A stretch of DNA of 64,000 nucleotides from CAZUDI01 sp964618975. Its GTDB lineage: Bacteria > Desulfobacterota > Desulfomonilia > UBA1062. Made by a program: the position numbers and the translations under genes. The DNA lies in contig CAZUDI010000006.1 of the NCBI GenBank assembly GCA_964618975.1, positions 16,322 through 80,321 of the forward strand, read 5' to 3'. Under the pieces are notes generated by a model. It saw only the letters and a list, made by a program, of their open reading frames with translations, was not told where the DNA came from and did no database searches. Each line of letters starts with the position of its first letter. Within the stretch, counting starts at the first letter, position 1. Shown here piece by piece: positions 43,174-50,855 of the stretch.

Positions 43174-43491
43174 AGTTGGACCGGTAAAACCTATCCCCCG
43201 GAAACGGGTGCCAGGGCCAGAAAATCTTCCGGCCTTGCACCCGTATCTCCCCCACCAGGAAAGGGCCAGTCCGACCAGGCATTGCAGGCGCTCCGGCTAT
43301 GCCGCATCGGCGAGAACAGCTGCAGGATGAAATCCATGCCTACATTCGCGGACAAGACGGCCCTGGCCACCGGCGCATCCCCGGGGCTATCGCTGTTGGA
43401 TTCGCCAGGGTGCCTGCCCAGGGCGGACGCCATCTGGCATTGATCGCGCACGGTCGGTTTTCCCGCGTGAAGCCCGCCTGCCCGAGGCGCC
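43174..43491. other. Convergent gap with a long hairpin
   Basis: 318 bases between two convergent genes; no gene seen. The only structure is the hairpin at 43204-43244. Confidence 0.6.
43204..43244. terminator. Likely bidirectional terminator hairpin
   Basis: ACGGGTGCCAGGGCC (43204-43218) pairs with GGCCTTGCACCCGT (43231-43244) with one mismatch and one bulge across a 12-base AT-rich loop. It sits between the convergent membrane protein and the last gene of the glycan operon. Confidence 0.55.
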
Positions 43492-44493
43492 CTACCCGGT
43501 GAGGATCTTGAGGATGCGCCAGGCGTTGGCCTCGCGCGTGTAGCCCTGGTCCAGCACCGTGCGCGCCGCGCGGCCCATGCGCTCCCGCAAGTCCGGGTCC
43601 TCGATCAGGCGCGCCAGGGCGGCCACCCACTGTGCATCGCTCATGGCCCACAGGCCGTTGACCTCCGGGGTGACCACGTCGCGGTTGACCCCCACCGGGG
43701 TGCACACCGCCGGGATGCCCACCCCGCAGTACTGCAGGATCTTGAGCCCGCACTTGCCCTGCGACCAGGGGTCGTCCCGCAGGGGCATGACCCCGATGTC
43801 CATGTCGCGCAGTTCCTCCACCTCACTCGCCTCGCTCCAGGGCACCTTGCGCACCGGGATGTGCTGAGCGTCGAAGAAGACATCGCAGACGATCTTGAGC
43901 TCCACCTGCCCGGGGAAGCGCCGACCCAGTTCCTCCCACACCCGGCGGCGTCCCTCGAGGTAGTGGATGCTGCCGTGATCGCCGATCCAGCCGATGGTGA
44001 CGCGCTCCTTGGGGCGTCCGTAATCCTTGAGGCGGTACCGCTCGGCCGGGATGGAGCTCGGGATCAGCTCCACCTGCGGACACCAGGGCTCGGAGAGCTG
44101 CTTCAAGAAGCTGTTGCCGGCGATCACCGCGTCGCTTGCACGCACCATAGCGGCGAAGCGCCGCTGGCGGGTGCGCGAATAGGGGCTTTGCGCCAGGGAA
44201 TTCTTGAACATCACCGCATCGTCCAGGTCGTAGACCACGCGGCGCGCGCGGGAGGCGAAGAGGGGCAGAAAGGGGAAATGGAAGCGCTTGCGCTGCACGA
44301 AGACGCTGTCGAAGACGGGCAGCCTGCGCCACAGGCGCACGTATTGCGCGGGACGCACAGGAAAGGTCTCGATGCGGCAGTCCAGCCCGTGCTCCTCGAG
44401 GAAGGGGACGTACTGCAGGATGCGGTAGCGGCTGGCCGCCACCTCCCGGCCCTGGATCAGGACCAGAACCTTCTTCGTCAGACTCTGACCCAT
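43492..44493 (-). CDS. GT4-type glycosyltransferase, last gene of glycan operon
   Basis: 333 residues from ATG 44493, overlapping the preceding gene by 16 bases. A GT-B fold: KKVLVLIQGREVAASRYRIL at the N-terminus, VVYDLDDAVMF near 87, and the C-terminal nucleotide-sugar half with VTIGWIGDHGSIHYLEG, VEELRDMDIGVMPLRDDPW and CGLKILQYCGVGIPAVCTPVGVN. The E-x7-E of many GT4 enzymes is modified to a CGLKILQY form, as in several O-antigen GTs. It adds a sugar to an envelope glycan in the cytoplasm. Eighth and last gene of the operon starting at 50681. Confidence 0.9.
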   Translation of the reverse strand: MGQSLTKKVLVLIQGREVAASRYRILQYVPFLEEHGLDCRIETFPVRPAQYVRLWRRLPVFDSVFVQRKRFHFPFLPLFASRARRVVYDLDDAVMFKNSLAQSPYSRTRQRRFAAMVRASDAVIAGNSFLKQLSEPWCPQVELIPSSIPAERYRLKDYGRPKERVTIGWIGDHGSIHYLEGRRRVWEELGRRFPGQVELKIVCDVFFDAQHIPVRKVPWSEASEVEELRDMDIGVMPLRDDPWSQGKCGLKILQYCGVGIPAVCTPVGVNRDVVTPEVNGLWAMSDAQWVAALARLIEDPDLRERMGRAARTVLDQGYTREANAWRILKILTG

Positions 44494-45044
44494 TCCCCGC
44501 GCTGCCTGTCGTAGTGCCGCACCACACGGGCCGGGTTGCCCACGGCCACGCTGTTGGAGGGGATGTCGCCCATAACCACGGCATTGCCTCCGATGACGCA
44601 GCGGTCGCCGATCGTAGTCCCGGGCAGCACGATCACGTTGGCCGCCAGAAAACAGCCGCTGCCGATGGTGATGGGCTTCTCGCCCACCATCGACTGGGCC
44701 TCGATGGGGGTGTCCGGGTCTTCGTAGCCGTGGGTGTAGTCCTGCAGGACGACGTTGGGGCCGAACCCGGTGCGGTCGCCGATGGTGATGCCCACCCGGC
44801 CGGCGATCCAGGTGCGGAAGCTCAGGTGCACCCCGTTGCCGATGCGCACCACCGGACGGGTGCCCGCCTTATCCTTGGCGGCCACATGGATGACCGTATC
44901 CTTGTGGATAGTGACCTCGTCGCCGATGGCGACCCACTCGGGGTGGACGATGTGCACCCCGGGGTACACCAGGACGCCGCGCCCGAATTCCCGGCAGCGT
45001 ATCCCCCAGTACAGGCCGCGCAGCAGCATGGACGGCGATCTCAT
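44478..45044 (-). CDS. Hexapeptide O-acyltransferase
   Basis: 188 residues from ATG 45044, whose ATGA overlaps the stop of the gene before it; a start ten residues earlier would overlap more and has no ribosome site. Left-handed beta-helix repeats run from about residue 35 to 165 (WVAIGDEVTIHKDTVI, VGITIGDRTGFGPNVVL, ITIGSGCFLAANVIV, TTIGDRCVIGGNAVV). The catalytic His lies in QDYTHGYED. The tail VAVGNPARVVRHYDRQRGEW is shared with 33035 and 45041. It probably acetylates a sugar of the glycan made by this operon. Confidence 0.9.
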   Translation of the reverse strand: MRSPSMLLRGLYWGIRCREFGRGVLVYPGVHIVHPEWVAIGDEVTIHKDTVIHVAAKDKAGTRPVVRIGNGVHLSFRTWIAGRVGITIGDRTGFGPNVVLQDYTHGYEDPDTPIEAQSMVGEKPITIGSGCFLAANVIVLPGTTIGDRCVIGGNAVVMGDIPSNSVAVGNPARVVRHYDRQRGEWVRV

Positions 45045-45691
45045 GACTTGCCCCCCCCATCGAATTTCACCCACTGTTTGCGCTCGAAGTCGTACTGCCG
45101 CACCATGCGGGCCGGGTTGCCGCCCACGATGGTGTAGGGCGGCACGTCGCGCGTCACCACCGAGTTGGCCGAGGCGATGGAGTGGTCGCCCATGGTCACC
45201 CCGGGGAAGATGAAGACATTGAAGGCGATCCCGCAGCCCTTGCCGATGATCACCGGGTCCTCCAGGGTCACGGGGTTGTCCTTGACCGTCAGCTCCGGGT
45301 CAGAAAAGTTGTGCTTGGTGTCGGCGATGATGACGTTCTTGCCGATGAGCGTCCCGTCGCCGATCTCGACATAGTTGTGGGCGTTGATGAAGGTGCCGGA
45401 ATTGATGGAAACCCCGTGGCCGATTTTCAGCGTGATGCGGTCTTTGTCCGCACCCCAGGGATCGGCGTAGAGCTCCACCCCGCGCTTGATACGGCAGCTG
45501 TCGCCCACCGAGATGTTGTAGGGGCTCTCGAAGATCACCCCCGCATCCCAGTGCACCTTGGAGCCGTAGTGCCCGAACACGACCCGATTGCGCATATTGA
45601 TCACGACCCTGAGCACCCCCCGGTAGGAGGAATTCATTCGGCGTTTTATGCGGTCGTAATAGACCCGCTGTATGATCTTCTTGTAATTCAT
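45041..45691 (-). CDS. Hexapeptide O-acyltransferase
   Basis: 216 residues from ATG 45691, overlapping the preceding GT4 stop by four bases. Beta-helix repeats from about residue 55 (ISVGDSCRIKRGVELY, LKIGHGVSINSGTFI, VEIGDGTLIGKNVII, VIIGKGCGIAFNVFI, VTMGDHSIASANSVV). DTKHNFSD holds the catalytic-type His. The C-terminal YTIVGGNPARMVRQYDFERKQW matches the other two acyltransferases. The N-terminal 50 basic residues are longer than in its relatives and may bind the membrane or another operon protein. Confidence 0.9.
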   Translation of the reverse strand: MNYKKIIQRVYYDRIKRRMNSSYRGVLRVVINMRNRVVFGHYGSKVHWDAGVIFESPYNISVGDSCRIKRGVELYADPWGADKDRITLKIGHGVSINSGTFINAHNYVEIGDGTLIGKNVIIADTKHNFSDPELTVKDNPVTLEDPVIIGKGCGIAFNVFIFPGVTMGDHSIASANSVVTRDVPPYTIVGGNPARMVRQYDFERKQWVKFDGGGKS

Positions 45692-46818
45692 CTCCCTTTC
45701 CTCACGCCTCTCCCCGCACAGGCGACAATCACCGCCTCCACCTGCCGGAAGGCCGCCTCGTGATCGCCAAAGGTGGTCGGAGCCTCCTGACGCCCTTCTC
45801 TATGCCCCATTCTGGCCTGCATGGCAACCGCCAATGCCCCGGCGTCCCCGGCAGGCACCACCGTACCCGAGCTCTCACCCTTAAGATACATGGCAGCCCC
45901 GTTGCTGCCGGTGGTGATCACCGGCAGGCCCGAGGCCAGCGCCTCGAGCACCACCAGCGAGCAGGCGTCGTAGAACGAGGGGTGTACCAGACAGTCGCAG
46001 GCCGGATAAATGAGCTCGAGATCGCTCGCGCGCCCCCCGAACACGACATGACCGTCCAGATCGCGGGCCTGCCGTTCCTCGCGCGGGCCCGCCGGCCCGA
46101 TCACCAGAACCTTGAAGGCTTGTCCCTTGAGGCTGCGACAGGCCTCCAGCAGCACCTCGAAACCCTTGAGCGCCAGGTTGTGGGCCACGAAGACAAAGGT
46201 GAAGGCCTCCCCCAGCCCGTAGCGCTCCCGGATCTGTGAACGCGCGGCGGCGTTTGTGGGCGTGAAGCGCGCGAGATCGATGCCGTTGGGGACGAGGCGG
46301 ATCTTTTCTAGCGGATAGCCGAAAAAGGTCTGCATGTCGCGGGCAACCATCTCAGAGATGGCGATCACCTCAGGTCTGGTGATGCGGAAGATCCACCATT
46401 CCAGGCCGCGCTGGACCAGGTCCTTGAGGCTCAGACGCATCGTGGCGCGCACCAGGGGGCGCAGCGCGGGCGCGTAGCGCCGGGTTTCGCGCCCGAACCA
46501 GGCGCGATGGAGCCCGCCGTGGGGCTGATAGACCTGCATGAAAAAGGTGTTGCCCACGCCGAAATGCACGGCGTCCCGCATGGTGCGGGCCTTGAGCGCG
46601 TGCATAAGGGCGAAGCTCAGATGGCGCAGCCCCTGCGGGAAGCGCAGCACGCGCGTCCGGTGGACGCGGATGGCGGGCGCGGCACTGGTGTCGGCCCGCA
46701 TGCAGATGACCTCCACCGCATGGCCCTGCCGCAAAAGGAAATGCGCCAGATCCCAGACATAGCGTTCGGCCCCGCCGACCGCCGGGTCGAACTTCTCGAT
46801 GGCCAGGCAGATCCTCAC
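45688..46818 (-). CDS. GT4 glycosyltransferase (WaaG-like)
   Basis: 376 residues from GTG 46818, overlapping the aminotransferase stop (GTGA). A GT-B fold: RICLAIEKFDPAVGGAERYV at the N-terminus with the GG(A/S)E acceptor-side motif, IRLVPNGIDLARFTP at the domain hinge, FVFVAHNLALKGFEVLLEA, and the nucleotide-sugar motif HPSFYDACSLVVLEALASG with both Glu of E-x7-E-like geometry (D/A-S-L-V-V-L-E). The VFVAHNLALKG segment is characteristic of WaaG/RfaG LPS-core glucosyltransferases. It likely acts on the LPS core or a core-linked glycan. Confidence 0.92.
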   Translation of the reverse strand: MRICLAIEKFDPAVGGAERYVWDLAHFLLRQGHAVEVICMRADTSAAPAIRVHRTRVLRFPQGLRHLSFALMHALKARTMRDAVHFGVGNTFFMQVYQPHGGLHRAWFGRETRRYAPALRPLVRATMRLSLKDLVQRGLEWWIFRITRPEVIAISEMVARDMQTFFGYPLEKIRLVPNGIDLARFTPTNAAARSQIRERYGLGEAFTFVFVAHNLALKGFEVLLEACRSLKGQAFKVLVIGPAGPREERQARDLDGHVVFGGRASDLELIYPACDCLVHPSFYDACSLVVLEALASGLPVITTGSNGAAMYLKGESSGTVVPAGDAGALAVAMQARMGHREGRQEAPTTFGDHEAAFRQVEAVIVACAGRGVRKGR

Positions 46819-47912
46819 GCGCCAAACTCCCGCACGCACTCGATCACGTAGTCCACCTCGTGGTCCATGAGGAAGGGATGCATGGGCAGGCTCAGGACAC
46901 ACCCCGCCCGCTGCCCGGCGTGCGGCAGGTCTCCCGCGGTGCGGGCCGTTCGGAAGATCGCCTGCTTATGCAGTGGTACCGGATAGTGCACCAGGGTATC
47001 GATGCCGCGCTGACGCAGGTGGGTCTGCAGGGCGTCGCGCCTTTCCACCGTGATCACGTAGACGTAGTAGGCATGCGTGAGGGCCTCCCCGGGCGCGCGC
47101 TCGACAAGATCGACACCTGTGAGCCCCTCGCGGTAGCGCTCGGCGATCCTCTGGCGCGCCTGGACCCACCCGGGAAGGTGGGTGAGCTTGACCCTGAGTG
47201 CGGCCGCCTGCAGCTCGTCCAGCCGGGAGTTGTATCCGGCGCTCTCATAGTGGTAGCGGTCCCGCTGGCCGTAGTTCCTCAGGAGGCACAGGCGCTCGTA
47301 CAGTGTGGTGTCGTTGGTGACGATCGCTCCGCCGTCGCCATAGGCCCCGAGGTTCTTGGTGGGGTAGAAACTGAAGGCGCCGGCAGCGCCCATCGAACCG
47401 GCACCCTTGCCGTTCAACGAGGCGCCGTGGGCCTGGCAGGCGTCCTCCAGGACGCAGAGCCCGTGCTCGGAGGCGATGCGGCCGATGGCCTCCATGTCGG
47501 CGCATTCGCCGTAGAGGTGCACCGGGAGGATGGCGCGCGTCTCAGGGGTGATGGCCTGCTCCAGGCCGGCCGGGTCCATGAGGTGCGCGTGGGCCTCGAT
47601 ATCCACAAACACTGGCCGGGCCTGGGTATAGGTGATCGCCAGGGCCGTGGCGGCAAAGGTGTTGGGCACCGTGATGACCTCGTCGCCCGGACCGAGGCCC
47701 AGGGCCTTGAGGCTGAGGAACAGGGCGTCCGTGCCGTTGGCCACCCCCAGGGCGTAGCGCGTGCCGCAAAATTCGGCGAACTCCCGCTCGAAGGCGGCCA
47801 CTTCCTCGCCGAGGATGAAGCGGCCCGAGGCGAACACGCGCCGGAAGGCCGCCTGGAGCTCCCTACCGATGACCTCGAGCTCGCGGGCGGGTTCGAAGAA
47901 TTTCACCTCCAT
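46815..47912 (-). CDS. DegT/DnrJ/EryC1-family sugar aminotransferase
   Basis: 365 residues from ATG 47912 behind GGAGGG. A fold-type I PLP aminotransferase: FILGEEVAAFEREFAEF, ALGVANGTDALFLSLKALG, DEVITVPNTFAATA, VLEDACQAHGA and the PLP lysine in FSFYPTKNLGAYGDGGAIVT. The C-terminal YNSRLDELQAAAL contributes the neighbouring-subunit loop. It transfers an amino group to a keto-sugar nucleotide. It pairs with the SDR gene 4 bases upstream, which would make that keto-sugar. The product would be an amino-deoxysugar, likely acylated by the hexapeptide enzymes of the operon. Confidence 0.95.
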   Translation of the reverse strand: MEVKFFEPARELEVIGRELQAAFRRVFASGRFILGEEVAAFEREFAEFCGTRYALGVANGTDALFLSLKALGLGPGDEVITVPNTFAATALAITYTQARPVFVDIEAHAHLMDPAGLEQAITPETRAILPVHLYGECADMEAIGRIASEHGLCVLEDACQAHGASLNGKGAGSMGAAGAFSFYPTKNLGAYGDGGAIVTNDTTLYERLCLLRNYGQRDRYHYESAGYNSRLDELQAAALRVKLTHLPGWVQARQRIAERYREGLTGVDLVERAPGEALTHAYYVYVITVERRDALQTHLRQRGIDTLVHYPVPLHKQAIFRTARTAGDLPHAGQRAGCVLSLPMHPFLMDHEVDYVIECVREFGA

Positions 47913-47916
47913 CGTC

Positions 47917-48930
47917 TCAGCCCTCCTGACGCTTCCAGTAGTGCCCGTGGTGCGCCTCGTAGAAATCGATCGTGCGGCGGATGCCCTCATCCAGCCCGGT
48001 GCGGGGCTCCCAGCCCACGATGCGCCGGATCTTGGAGATGTCGGCCCAGTAGTCGCCGGGCTCCACCTCGGCCCGCTCACGGGTGAATTCCGTGAAGCGG
48101 CAGCTGCCCCGGCCGGCGATCTCCACGATCTTGAGCGCCAGATCCCGGAAGCTGACCGGGATGCCGGAGCCCACATTGAAGACCTCGCCGGTGGCCGCCT
48201 CGCTGGCAGCCGACATCAGCAGGCACTCCACCAGGTCGTCCACGAAGAGGAAATCACGGATGATCATGCCGTCGCCGAAAACCGGCAGGGGTTCGTTATC
48301 CATGGCCTTGCGGATGAACCAGTTGAAGACCCCGTACTCGTCGTGCATCATCTGGTGGCGGGGGCCGTAGGTGTTGGTGATGCGCAGGCAGACGGCCGGG
48401 ATGCGATACACCTCGTGGTAGACCTGGATCATCTTCTCGGCCGCCAGGTTGGTGACCGCATAGAGCCCCTTGGGGTTGGTGGGGTGGTCCTCGTTCACGG
48501 GCAGCTTGACGCTCGCGCCGTATTCTCCGCGCGTGCCGGAATAGATCACCCGCGCCTGGGGGTTGTGGTGGCGCAGGGCCTGCATGAGGACGAGCGTCCC
48601 GTGGCAGTTGATCTCGAGGTCCTGCACCGGGTTGCGCATGGAATCCACGTGATTGACCTGGCCGGCCAGATGGAAGATCACGTCCTGGCCCTTGACGAGG
48701 TGGTCCATGGAGAGCTGGTTGCGTACGTCGCTGTAATTGATGCGCACGCGCTCCCTGACCGGCGCGAGGTTGAAGAGGTTACCCCCCTGGCGGGGGAGCA
48801 TGTTGTCGACGATGGTCACCTGAGAGCCCAGCTCCACGAGCCGGAGGGCGAGGTTGGAGCCGATGAAGCCCATGCCCCCGGTGATGAGCACCTGCCGGTC
48901 GCAAAACGCCTGCTCGAACGCGCTATTCAT
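47917..48930 (-). CDS. Extended SDR sugar-nucleotide epimerase/dehydratase, Lys-to-Asn at YxxxK
   Basis: 337 residues from ATG 48930, overlapping the upstream GT2 by 8 bases. The NAD-binding motif is LITGGMGFIGSNLAL near 16. VIFHLAGQVNHVDSM and IYSGTRGEYGA follow, the latter resembling the S/T-R-x-x-YG type. The catalytic YxxxK is Y157-A-V-T-N161: the lysine codon is replaced by an unambiguous AAC, with a lysine only at 166. ITNTYGPRHQM and VFGDGMIIRDFLFVDDLV complete a typical dTDP/UDP-sugar 4,6-dehydratase or epimerase. Activity may be altered. It precedes the DegT aminotransferase, suggesting a shared sugar pathway. Confidence 0.9.
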   Translation of the reverse strand: MNSAFEQAFCDRQVLITGGMGFIGSNLALRLVELGSQVTIVDNMLPRQGGNLFNLAPVRERVRINYSDVRNQLSMDHLVKGQDVIFHLAGQVNHVDSMRNPVQDLEINCHGTLVLMQALRHHNPQARVIYSGTRGEYGASVKLPVNEDHPTNPKGLYAVTNLAAEKMIQVYHEVYRIPAVCLRITNTYGPRHQMMHDEYGVFNWFIRKAMDNEPLPVFGDGMIIRDFLFVDDLVECLLMSAASEAATGEVFNVGSGIPVSFRDLALKIVEIAGRGSCRFTEFTRERAEVEPGDYWADISKIRRIVGWEPRTGLDEGIRRTIDFYEAHHGHYWKRQEG

Positions 48931-49684
48931 GCCTGAGTCCTTTCTCAAGCTCCCACAGCTTGGCATACTTGACGAACACATAGTACATGGTGGAGACGGC
49001 AATGACCAGCCCGGCCATGCCGTCCCTGAAGCCCTGTTTGAAGACATACTCCTTGATGAACCGGAAGGGCGGCCTGAGCAGCAGATCGAGGAAGGAAAAG
49101 GCCCTCCCCTCGCGCTGCATGTCGAGCGCGGCGGTGGCCGAATAGCGGTTGATGGTGTCAATCTGGTCGGCCAGATCGCGGTAGTTGAAGTGGTGGTAAA
49201 AATTCTCGAACTCCCCCACGCGGCCCGCGACCTTGACATTGGCATGCAGGCCGCCGGCAAAGGCCCCGCTGTCTGTCCTGAACAGCCGAATCTCGCAGTC
49301 GGGCACCCAGCCCCCGTGATGGATCCAGCGGCCCAGATAGAAGGTGCGCCGGTGGGCGATGTAGCCCGCATAGCGGCCCTGGTCCCTTTGCGGGCGCTGC
49401 TGCATCTCGCGCGCCAGCTCGGGCGGGATCTCCTCGTCGGCATCGATGAAGACCACCCACTCGTTGCGCGCCTTGCCGATGCAGTAGTTGTACTGGTCGC
49501 GGAATCCCGGCCAGGCGCGCTGCTCGAAGTTGTCCGTGAAGCGCCTCACGATCGCGGGCGTGTCATCCGTGCTGAACGAGTCCACCACGATGATCTCGTC
49601 CGCCCAGGGGGCCACGCTCGCAAGCGCCCGCTCCACGGTGCGCGCATTGTTGAAGGTGATCATGCATACGGAAATCTTCACCAC
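48923..49684 (-). CDS. GT2 glycosyltransferase (WaaE/KdtX-like)
   Basis: 253 residues from GTG 49684 (the next codon is also GTG, so the start is uncertain by one) behind GGTGAGGG. ISVCMITFNNARTVERALAS, DEIIVVDSFSTDDT, and WVVFIDADEEIPPEL with the metal-binding D-A-D. The segments RRTFYLGRWIHHGGWVPD and LFRTDSGAFAGGLHANV are those of the WaaE/KdtX beta-1,4-glucosyltransferase group of LPS core. A C-terminal amphipathic region (FIKEYVFKQGF...MYYVFVKYAKLWEL) may associate with the membrane. It follows waaF by 4 bases. Confidence 0.93.
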   Translation of the reverse strand: MVKISVCMITFNNARTVERALASVAPWADEIIVVDSFSTDDTPAIVRRFTDNFEQRAWPGFRDQYNYCIGKARNEWVVFIDADEEIPPELAREMQQRPQRDQGRYAGYIAHRRTFYLGRWIHHGGWVPDCEIRLFRTDSGAFAGGLHANVKVAGRVGEFENFYHHFNYRDLADQIDTINRYSATAALDMQREGRAFSFLDLLLRPPFRFIKEYVFKQGFRDGMAGLVIAVSTMYYVFVKYAKLWELEKGLRHE

Positions 49685-49688
49685 GCCC

Positions 49689-50681
49689 TCACCTCATGAT
49701 CTCGGCATAGACCATGTCCGGGGTTATGGCCCTCAGACAGGCATAGGTTGCATAGCGGCAGGTGCGCTGCATGCAGGGCGCGCACGCTTCAGAGGCGCTC
49801 AGATAGCGCGCCTGCGGCCCGCGCGGCGCGGTGCGCCGCGGGTCGGTGGACCCGAAGATCCCCAGCGTCTTCACCCCCGTGGCCGCCGCCAGGTGCATGG
49901 GGCCCGAGTCGTTGGCCACCACGGCCCGGCAGCGCTCCATGCAGGCGGCGCTCTCGAGCAGGCCGGTCTTGCCGGCCAGGTCGCGCGCCTGCGGCCCGAT
50001 GGCTTCCACGATGGCCGCATTCAGGTCCCTGTCGCTACGGCCGCCGAAGAGCACCACGCCGCCGCCGCCGTCGCGCAGGAAGGTCCTGGCCAGCTCGACA
50101 AAGTACTCCCGGGGCCACATCTTGGCCGGCCCGTAGGCCGCCGAGGCAAAGAGCCCCAGGACCGGGCCTTCGAGCCCCTGCAGGAGGGAAGCGGCCCGCT
50201 CCCGCTCGGCGGACGTGATGCAGAGCGCCGGCTCGCCCCCCCCGGGGGCATGGCCCGTGAGGGCCTGCAGCAGCTCCAGGTAGAAGTCCGTCTGGTGGCC
50301 GTCGTAGCCCTCGATGTCCCCGGGCACCGGATGGGAAAAGAGCGGGGTGCGGCCGTGGCAGGCGCGCCCGCAGCGGATAGGGATCCCGGCCAGGCGCAAG
50401 AAGAGGGCCGCGCTTATGGAGTGCGGCAGGCATACCGCCCCTTCGCACTCGAGTTCACGCACTTGTCTAAGGCCCCGGGCCCAGCCCGACAGGCGCGGGC
50501 GCTCCTCGAGCTCCACCACGACGGACAGGCAGGGGTTATGGCGGTACAGATCCGCCAGATGGGGCCGGGTGAGCACGCAGATCTCGGCCTGCGGCCAGGC
50601 GGCCTTCAGGCCAGTGTAGAAGGGCAGGCTCATGACCACGTCGCCCACCCAGTTCGTTCCGCGCACGATCACCCTTTCCAT
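49689..50681 (-). CDS. waaF: ADP-heptose:LPS heptosyltransferase II
   Basis: 330 residues from ATG 50681, chosen because family members begin almost directly with the VRGTNWVGDVVMSLP motif (residues 6-20); an in-frame ATG at 50723 is possible. A GT9 fold: CLPHSISAALFLRLAGIPIRCG, VLGLFASAAYGPAKMWPREYF, VVLFGGRSDRD, DLAGKTGLLESAACM and the donor-binding NDSGPMHLAAATG. It adds the second heptose to the LPS inner core, so the cell has LPS. First gene of an eight-gene, mostly overlapping operon running down to 43492. Confidence 0.93.
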   Translation of the reverse strand: MERVIVRGTNWVGDVVMSLPFYTGLKAAWPQAEICVLTRPHLADLYRHNPCLSVVVELEERPRLSGWARGLRQVRELECEGAVCLPHSISAALFLRLAGIPIRCGRACHGRTPLFSHPVPGDIEGYDGHQTDFYLELLQALTGHAPGGGEPALCITSAERERAASLLQGLEGPVLGLFASAAYGPAKMWPREYFVELARTFLRDGGGGVVLFGGRSDRDLNAAIVEAIGPQARDLAGKTGLLESAACMERCRAVVANDSGPMHLAAATGVKTLGIFGSTDPRRTAPRGPQARYLSASEACAPCMQRTCRYATYACLRAITPDMVYAEIMR

Positions 50682-50688
50682 GTTGTGG

Positions 50689-50717
50689 TTTATTCCATAT
50701 ACGCTCCATGATTGCAA
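50689..50717 (-). promoter_or_regulatory. Possible promoter of the waaF glycan operon
   Basis: Minus strand: TTGCAA (complement of 50712-50717), 17-base spacer, AATAAA (complement of 50689-50694). It lies 8-36 bases upstream of the ATG at 50681, leaving almost no leader. Confidence 0.35.
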
Positions 50718-50819
50718 TGCCATAGAATGACCGCCCTTCCGGCACGCCCCGAGGGACAAAAGGGGTCGCTTCATGGACGAAATGCACCCGCGCACCCTTT
50801 CTCAATCATGAAATCTGAA

Positions 50820-50848
50820 TTGACTTTTCACTGTAAGAACGATAATTT
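50820..50848 (+). promoter_or_regulatory. Promoter overlapping the acyl-CoA transferase start
   Basis: TTGACT (50820-50825), 17-base spacer, TAATTT (50843-50848), in an AT-rich patch. Transcription would start at about 50855, exactly at ATG 50856. Confidence 0.5.
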
Positions 50849-50855
50849 ATCAGAT

